From the NCBI GenBank assembly GCA_900554135.1, contig USFU01000052.1, positions 1-9,749 of the forward strand: a DNA stretch of 9,749 bases, in the 5' to 3' direction. How positions within the stretch are numbered: the first letter of the stretch is position 1; each line of letters begins with the position of its first letter. The notes beneath the pieces were generated by a model. The model was not told the origin of the DNA, did no database searches, and saw only the letters and a list, made by a program, of their open reading frames with translations. Of this stretch, positions 5,577 to 9,749 are shown one piece after another. Source of the DNA: an uncultured Collinsella sp. GTDB taxonomy: Bacteria; Actinomycetota; Coriobacteriia; Coriobacteriales; Coriobacteriaceae. A program made the position numbers and the translations under genes.

Positions 5577-6677
5577 TTAGAGGCCGAAGGCGGAGAGGAT
5601 GAGTCCCCAGCCGGCGCCGATGACGTACATCATGACCAGGAACATGACGTTCTCGCGGGCGCTGCGGTTGGTGCGGAACAGCACCAGGTAGCCCACGCCG
5701 GCAGAAATGAGCGTGCCGGCGAGCATCGGGGCCAGCTGCAGCGCGCCCTCCAAGTACAGCTGCGTAATGACGACGCTGGCAGAGCAGTTGGGGATCAGAC
5801 CGACGAGCGCCGAGCCAAGGACAGCGAGCGTCTCGTTACCGCGCAGGAACTGCTCGATCGCGGACTCGCCAAAGGTCTCGAGGACGGCAACCAGAATCAG
5901 CGTCACCAGGAAAATGAATACCGAGACCTGCACGGTATGAGAGATCGCGCTACGGATGATCGACAGGACGGGCGCGCCCTCGTGGGAGTGACCATGGTCG
6001 TGACCGTGGTGATGCTCGTGCTCGCCCGCGTGGCCGTGGTCATGGTGGCGGCCGTGGTTGTGGTCGTGCCCGTGGCCGTCCTCATCGTCGTCGCAGCCGC
6101 AATGGTCGCGCTCGCACAGCTCGTGGATGTGGTCGGCGCTCACGCCCGCCTCGGCCACCTCATCGATGATGTCGCCGCCGGTGTGGTCATCGTGCGCACA
6201 GTTCACATGGGCCGGATTTGCCGCGGTTCCCAGCACGGTGCGACGGATCGCAGCATGCGCGCGGGCATTACGGCGCAGCCCGCGAATAGCAGCGTCCACG
6301 ATAAAGCCCGTGACCAGCGCGATCAGCGCCTTCGACGCCAGCAGCATCGCCATGGTCTGCACGGGAACCTGCTCGGCGAGTAAGAGCGGCAGCATCTCGT
6401 CGGAGGTCGAAAGGAACACCGCCACCAGCGTGCCCAGTGTCACGACGCGGCCGGCGTACAGCGTAGCCGCCATGGCCGAAAAACCGCACTGCGGCACGAT
6501 GCCCAGCAGCGAACCGACAACCGGACCCGCGGCGCCAGCGCGCTTGATGGCTCCGTTGACGCGGTCGCCCGCAACATGTTCGAGCGTCTCGAGTGCAAGA
6601 TATGTCACTAACAAAAACGGCACCAGCGACAGCGTGTCCTTGCCGGCGTCGAGCAGGATATCAATCAGCAAATCCAT
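5577..6677 (-). CDS. ArsP_2/DUF2899-type metal permease with His-rich loop
   Basis: A 366-residue membrane protein of the putative 10-TM heavy-metal exporter family, often annotated 'putative manganese transporter' or 'arsenic efflux protein'. The two halves carry related motifs, GIVPQCGFSAMAATLYAGR (59-77) and GLIPNCSASVVITQLYLEG (293-311), an internal duplication with a Pro-x-Cys site in each half. Between them lies a cytosolic-type loop (about 140-234) very rich in His and Asp, including CERDHCGCDDDEDGHGHDH, likely to bind a divalent metal. The metal is not decidable from sequence; the His/Asp content favours a transition metal over arsenic. The ATG at 6677 has AAAGG about 11 bases upstream, a slightly long spacing. 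It is transcribed from a promoter/operator region at 6710-6767. Confidence 0.85.
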   Translation of the reverse strand: MDLLIDILLDAGKDTLSLVPFLLVTYLALETLEHVAGDRVNGAIKRAGAAGPVVGSLLGIVPQCGFSAMAATLYAGRVVTLGTLVAVFLSTSDEMLPLLLAEQVPVQTMAMLLASKALIALVTGFIVDAAIRGLRRNARAHAAIRRTVLGTAANPAHVNCAHDDHTGGDIIDEVAEAGVSADHIHELCERDHCGCDDDEDGHGHDHNHGRHHDHGHAGEHEHHHGHDHGHSHEGAPVLSIIRSAISHTVQVSVFIFLVTLILVAVLETFGESAIEQFLRGNETLAVLGSALVGLIPNCSASVVITQLYLEGALQLAPMLAGTLISAGVGYLVLFRTNRSARENVMFLVMMYVIGAGWGLILSAFGL

Positions 6678-6709
6678 GACGGATGGAACCTTTCGTGTCT
6701 TTCGGCAGC

Positions 6710-6767
6710 ATTGTAAAAGTCCTAGCGGTCAACTAGGGTATTGTAGTTGTCCTAGGCGCGGTGCCAA
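6710..6767 (-). promoter_or_regulatory. Permease promoter with duplicated operator
   Basis: On the minus strand TTGGCA (6762-6767) and TACAAT (6740-6745) are 16 bp apart, 5/6 matches to both sigma-70 hexamers. A 16-bp direct repeat CTAGGACnnnTACAAT covers the -10 (6740-6755) and recurs at 6710-6725, exactly 30 bp (about three helical turns) downstream, with 13/16 identity. Between them is CCTAG/CTAGG (6721-6725, 6733-6737). Paired sites on one helix face over and just after the promoter suggest repression by a cooperative regulator, perhaps sensing the transported metal. It does not match the DtxR spacing. The rest of 6678-6848 holds a GCCGCG/CGCGGC hairpin (6816-6830) in the leader of the plus-strand gene. 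Confidence 0.5.
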
Positions 6768-6848
6768 TAGTTGCCCATGGTAAACTATCATCTCGCCATA
6801 ACTCAGTGACCCTGAGCCGCGCAACGCGGCCTGTACAAGGAGCAGCAT

Positions 6849-7817
6849 ATGAACGTTTCACAAGCGCTCGAATACGAGCGCCAGCCGTTTATCCCCATGT
6901 TTATCTACGGCGATCACGGCGCCATGGAGTCCGAGCGTCAGAAGGGCGAGGAGGCCCTCAAGGTGCTCGAGAGCGAGTACTTTACCGCCGAGGGCGACCC
7001 CGGCTTTGACTTTGCCACCGTGCGCGACCTGGCCGACCGCAACCGCGACCTGTGCGACCAGATCGGCGAGGCGCGCCTGCGCAACGTGACGCCCGCGACG
7101 CTTTCGCGCGGTCTGTCCGATGCCGACACCTGCGCCGCCATCGGCAAGATGCAAAAGCGCACCGCGGCGTCAGTCATGCGCGAGATCCGCGGCGACCGCG
7201 ACGCGCTCGGCGTGGCCTACGCCCGCAAGCCCATCCAGGGCACCGTGCTCGGTATCGACATCGAGACCACCGGCCGTGCACCCGAGCGCGGTTATATCAT
7301 CAATGTGGGTTGGGAAATCATGGATCTCACCAGCGACGCCGTGCCGCATGACGCCGAGGCACACTACTGTGGCCTGCCCGACATCTACCGCGGCGAGGAT
7401 GTGCCGCTATCGAACATCCATCACATCACCTGGGACGACATCGACGGCAAAAAGCCGTTCCGCGAGAACAAGGAGCTGCAGAAGCAGCTGCTCAAGCTCA
7501 TGAAGAAGTATCCCTATATGGCACATAACGCCGCCTTCGAGGACAGCTGGTTCAAAATTCATCTGGACGGTTATGCCGAGGCACGCCGCGCAGGAAAGAT
7601 CATCGTCATCGACTCGCGCCAGATCTGCCGCAGCCTAGACGCCGACGTGCGCTCGCTCCCCCGCGAGTCCGCGCCCGCTGCGCTCGAGAACTGGGCGCGC
7701 CGCCGTGGCACCCTCGCCGCCGACGCCAACGAGCAGCACCTGGGCCTCGACGACACCGACCTCATGCTCCGTACCGTCCAAGCCGAGTTCAACCTCAAGA
7801 ACCTGTTTGCCAAGTAG
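6849..7817 (+). CDS. DnaQ-like DEDDh 3'-5' exonuclease
   Basis: A 322-residue protein. The exonuclease domain starts near residue 131, with motif I GIDIETTG (D137, E139), motif II MAHNAAFEDSWF (D232) and motif III HLGLDDTD (H297, D302; the HxxxxD spacing of DEDDh enzymes). All five metal/catalytic residues are present, so activity as a two-metal-ion 3'-5' nuclease is expected. DNA or RNA preference is unknown. The N-terminal about 130 residues are a charged, mostly helical extension of unknown role, not part of the standard fold. The start is supported by AAGGAG about 6-7 bases before the ATG. It is a single gene with its own leader and is followed by a strong hairpin. Alternatives within the family include polymerase III epsilon-like proteins or RNase T-like trimming enzymes; neither can be assigned. 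Confidence 0.88.
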   Translation: MNVSQALEYERQPFIPMFIYGDHGAMESERQKGEEALKVLESEYFTAEGDPGFDFATVRDLADRNRDLCDQIGEARLRNVTPATLSRGLSDADTCAAIGKMQKRTAASVMREIRGDRDALGVAYARKPIQGTVLGIDIETTGRAPERGYIINVGWEIMDLTSDAVPHDAEAHYCGLPDIYRGEDVPLSNIHHITWDDIDGKKPFRENKELQKQLLKLMKKYPYMAHNAAFEDSWFKIHLDGYAEARRAGKIIVIDSRQICRSLDADVRSLPRESAPAALENWARRRGTLAADANEQHLGLDDTDLMLRTVQAEFNLKNLFAK

Positions 7818-7851
7818 AAACGTCTGCGACAAACCACGGCGTAGATCACGA

Positions 7852-7887
7852 GCGGCCCCGCAGCGAGAAACCTCGCGGCGGGGTCGC
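7852..7887 (+). terminator. Strong GC hairpin after the exonuclease gene
   Basis: A 10-bp outer stem (GCGGCCCCGC with GCGGGGTCGC, one G-T pair), one mismatch, then a 5-bp inner stem GCGAG/CTCGC with loop AAAC. It begins 34 bases after the stop. There is no T-run after it on the plus strand, so it may be a weak intrinsic terminator, a processing/stability stem, or a site needing Rho. Confidence 0.5.
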
Positions 7888-8169
7888 CCTACGTTCCACA
7901 AGCAGGCCCGATCTTCACAAATTCTGAACCCTATTTTTTAACTATTTCGGCACTTTCCCAACATGTGATTTATGTTCAGATGGCGATGCATCGATACCAA
8001 ATGTGCAGCAATTGAGTATTCCTATGCTATAGCCGAGCTGCGGAAACATTTATTTAGGGCGTACCAACCCATAATTGCGTCAAGCTTTTGGACAGCATTT
8101 GGTTAGACCTCTAAAACGACTTTTCCACTCAGCGCCATCAACACGGCATTAGCTGACACGATATATACC
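7888..8169. other. AT-richer spacer before the putative nuclease gene
   Basis: About 280 bases with no supportable gene. Base composition drops clearly from the GC-rich exonuclease gene. It contains a 10-bp palindrome CGATGCATCG (7984-7993), one copy of the GAGTATTC repeat (8003-8032), and TATATA at 8162-8167 immediately before the next ATG. I see no tRNA or other RNA gene. Confidence 0.6.
8003..8032 (+). repeat. GAGTATTC repeat, copy 1
   Basis: Starts GTGCAGCAATTGAGTATTC and ends GCTATAG. Compared with the complement of copy 3 it shares GTGC, AATTG, GAGTATTC and the closing GCTATAG at nearly the same spacing. Further along, TTAGGGCGT followed by AACC (8055-8072) recurs in both, but with a gap of different length. 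It lies about 140 bp before the nuclease ATG. Confidence 0.5.
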
Positions 8170-9360
8170 ATGAGTATCGTATTGTCACATACCACGGCAA
8201 AAGTGGTCTACCAGGCCGCGCGTTCGGTGTCTGCGAAAGACATCGAGTCCTGCAGCCCTGTCGCAATTTACGCATCGTGTCCCACCGGAACGCTCCTCGA
8301 CGCGGCCGCAGAATGGCTCGCCAAACATGATGTTGCCCGCGACGCAAATGAATCCCTCGAGGTAATGGTGTTTGATCGCAGGAACGCGCGCTACGCGATG
8401 GACTGTCAATGCCACGTTTCGTCAAAGCGATTCTCATGCTCGCGTTTTATAGAGCTAGAAGATGACATCTACATTGTTGGCGTTGAGCTTTGTGCACTTC
8501 AGGCCGCCACCTATCTCCCTTTTCGCGAACTGGTGGAATACTACTTTGAGCTGTGCGGCGCTTATTCTCTTGGAACCGGTTCTTCTACCTCTTATACCGA
8601 GCGTTTCCCACTTACCTCGACCGAGAGGCTAAAGCAGTTCTTTAATTCCATTACCAGATGCGACGGTTTGGCCCTTGCCCGAAAGGCTATTCAATGTGTA
8701 CGCGACGGATGCCGCTCTCCCATGGAAACGGCCTTTGTCATGATGCTTACGCTGCCCAAAAGCGAAGGGGGGCTTGGTATAAAGGGAATTGAGACCGATT
8801 ACGAGGTGCAGGTCACCGCCGCCGCAAAAAAACTCACGAGACGCAAAAAATTCTTTATGGATGCATATCTGAAGAAATCTCGAACAGATATTGAATACAA
8901 CGGTTTTTATCACGACGCGGAAGAAGACCGCGCCATCGACGAAGAGCGCAAGAGCGCGCTTGCGTCCATGGGGTACGGAATCATCACCGTCAGCCGCTAT
9001 TCCTTTATGCATGCCAGCTCTTTCGTTAGGGTCATGGAGGCAATCCAACGAAAAGAAGGTATACGCCCCTCGCGCCTGCCAAAAGACTTTCAAATCATGC
9101 AAGAGGACCTGAGACTGTTTGTGCTCAGAAGGTTTATTGAGGAGAAGAAACGAATCCAGGAGAAGCTTCGCCAGGATTCCAAAGAGCGCCAACGAATCGA
9201 TCTCGAAAAAGCAATGCTCGAAGGCATCACATTGGACGATCCGACGATTAACGAGGCTCCGGCAATCGATGACATGCAGACTGTCGGACCCGACAGCCCA
9301 TCACTCAACCAAACAAGCAGCTTCACGCCCGAGGGCAGGGTCTTCGGAGCCGGAAACTAG
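8170..9360 (+). CDS. Uncharacterised protein with PD-(D/E)XK-like nuclease region
   Basis: A 396-residue protein I cannot name. Residues about 183-285 resemble DUF559/very-short-patch-repair-type nucleases: SPMETAF (E186), then FFMDAYL (D231), DIEYNGFYH (E242, with N244 where the family has D or K, and H248), then an R/K-rich helix and SMGYGIITVSRYSF, like the family's 'G..ViRv'. The N-terminal about 130 residues (SHTTAKVVYQAAR..., ending FRELVEYYFELCGAYSL) resemble the layout of AbiEi-type antitoxin/DUF559 proteins, a weak likeness. Residues 312-355 form a highly charged coiled-coil-like helix, then an acidic, probably disordered tail. No Shine-Dalgarno site precedes the ATG, and TATATA ends 3 bases before it. 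Codon use is visibly AT-richer than in neighbouring genes. A defence or DNA-repair role is speculative. Confidence 0.75.
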   Translation: MSIVLSHTTAKVVYQAARSVSAKDIESCSPVAIYASCPTGTLLDAAAEWLAKHDVARDANESLEVMVFDRRNARYAMDCQCHVSSKRFSCSRFIELEDDIYIVGVELCALQAATYLPFRELVEYYFELCGAYSLGTGSSTSYTERFPLTSTERLKQFFNSITRCDGLALARKAIQCVRDGCRSPMETAFVMMLTLPKSEGGLGIKGIETDYEVQVTAAAKKLTRRKKFFMDAYLKKSRTDIEYNGFYHDAEEDRAIDEERKSALASMGYGIITVSRYSFMHASSFVRVMEAIQRKEGIRPSRLPKDFQIMQEDLRLFVLRRFIEEKKRIQEKLRQDSKERQRIDLEKAMLEGITLDDPTINEAPAIDDMQTVGPDSPSLNQTSSFTPEGRVFGAGN

Positions 9361-9370
9361 GCTGACTAAC

Positions 9371-9415
9371 AAGGTGGGTACCCTAGCGACGTGCAAAATT
9401 GCGAGTATTCAGCAG
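9371..9415 (+). repeat. GAGTATTC repeat, copy 2 (left arm of inverted pair)
   Basis: Runs from AAGGTGGGTACCC through GTGCAAAATTGCGAGTATTC to AGCAG. It matches the reverse complement of 9579-9623 at 35 of 45 positions, with the last 25 bases at 21 of 25. It begins 10 bases after the nuclease stop codon. Confidence 0.65.
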
Positions 9416-9578
9416 GGCCGGGCGTCCATCACCCTCGAGTGAATCCAAATGTGAAGCGAAATCACTCTTACGTGAGAACGTTAGGCAACATTTGAGGAAG
9501 AACTCATCGGTTTGACGCCCTAAGATAACTCTTTAGCTGCATTAGTTGGCCTGCAATAAATTAGCAGACCCCCTATAG

Positions 9579-9623
9579 CTGCAGAATACTCCAATTTTTG
9601 CACGGCGCAGGGGCACCCACCCC
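9579..9623 (-). repeat. GAGTATTC repeat, copy 3 (right arm of inverted pair)
   Basis: On the minus strand it reads GGGGTGGGTGCCCC, then GTGCAAAAATTGGAGTATTC and TGCAG, followed outside the arm by CTATAG as in copy 1. It is in opposite orientation to copies 1 and 2, with 163 bases between arms 2 and 3. Confidence 0.65.
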
Positions 9624-9749
9624 GGCATCACCTATCAAAACCGCTTAGTCCGGAATCTCGTCCACTTTTCCAGGTTGATTTTCAATCTCAACGCAACAGC
9701 TTGAACGGACCCCGCGTTTCCGCAGCTAGCGCAACGCGAAACTAGCTCC

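Larger units (their letters stand above)
9361..9749. other. Gene-free region holding an inverted repeat pair
   Basis: No supportable gene in 389 bases on either strand. It holds repeat copies 2 and 3 as a 45-bp inverted pair, an inner CAAATGT/ACATTTG dyad (9446-9452, 9488-9494), a small GTTGA/TCAAC hairpin (9674-9692), and AGCTAG/CTAGCT (9724-9729, 9742-9747) at the right edge. It could encode a structured RNA of about 250 nt, but no known RNA family is recognised. Confidence 0.5.

Noticed and set aside
5907..6120. CRISPR-like or tandem DNA repeats suggested by the repetitive GTGGTCGTG-like bases
   Set aside because: These are His/Asp/Gly codon runs of the permease loop, irregular in spacing and without spacers.
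5346..6383. Plus-strand ORF of 345 codons running from the YaiI gene into the permease
   Set aside because: It crosses two convergent genes with clear family motifs; its Val-rich part is simply the antisense of the His-rich loop.
6721..6756. DtxR-type box in the permease operator
   Set aside because: CTAGG/CCTAG half sites are present, but the spacing and orientation do not fit the 19-bp DtxR layout found at 4265.
9416..9578. tRNA or other known RNA gene between the inverted arms
   Set aside because: No cloverleaf, anticodon loop or TTC-type arm could be drawn; only short dyads are present.

Overview
This is a GC-rich, densely packed bacterial chromosomal segment. Gene content (GatCAB amidotransferase genes, an HdeD-type membrane protein, a YaiI/YqxD family protein, an ArsP_2-type metal permease with a His-rich loop, a DnaQ-like exonuclease), GC-rich codon use and the style of the IS150-type insertion sequence suggest a high-GC Gram-positive gut bacterium, most likely a Coriobacteriia member such as Collinsella. 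That assignment is inference from protein style; no rRNA or marker gene is present to confirm it.

Layout. 1-586: the gatC-gatA junction on the minus strand, preceded by a spacer with a 21-bp tandem repeat and a long terminator-like palindrome. 586-2036: an MFS transporter (minus) with a long leader and a promoter buried in a 9-bp dyad. 2037-3534: an IS3-family (IS150-group) insertion sequence of about 1.45 kb whose two ends lie exactly between the arms of a 22-bp inverted repeat that looks like a split rho-independent terminator. 3565-4283: a nitroreductase (minus) with a DtxR/IdeR-like box just upstream. 4472-5557: a coupled two-gene plus-strand unit (HdeD family, then YaiI/YqxD family). 5577-6767: a convergent metal permease (minus) with a promoter/operator region containing a 16-bp direct repeat. 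6849-7887: a DEDDh exonuclease (plus) followed by a strong hairpin. 7888-9749: an AT-richer accessory stretch with a single gene, an unrecognised protein with PD-(D/E)XK-like nuclease features. This gene is surrounded by three diverged copies of an unidentified repeat sharing the core GAGTATTC; two of them form a 45-bp inverted pair.

How parts relate. The conserved genes (gatC, HdeD, YaiI, exonuclease) look like ordinary chromosomal housekeeping. The unusual material is regulatory and mobile: the IS that split a terminator and now sits directly against the MFS promoter, its own hairpin over the transposase ribosome binding site, the two metalloregulator-style sites, and the repeat-flanked putative nuclease gene. 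The last is the best candidate for something undescribed.
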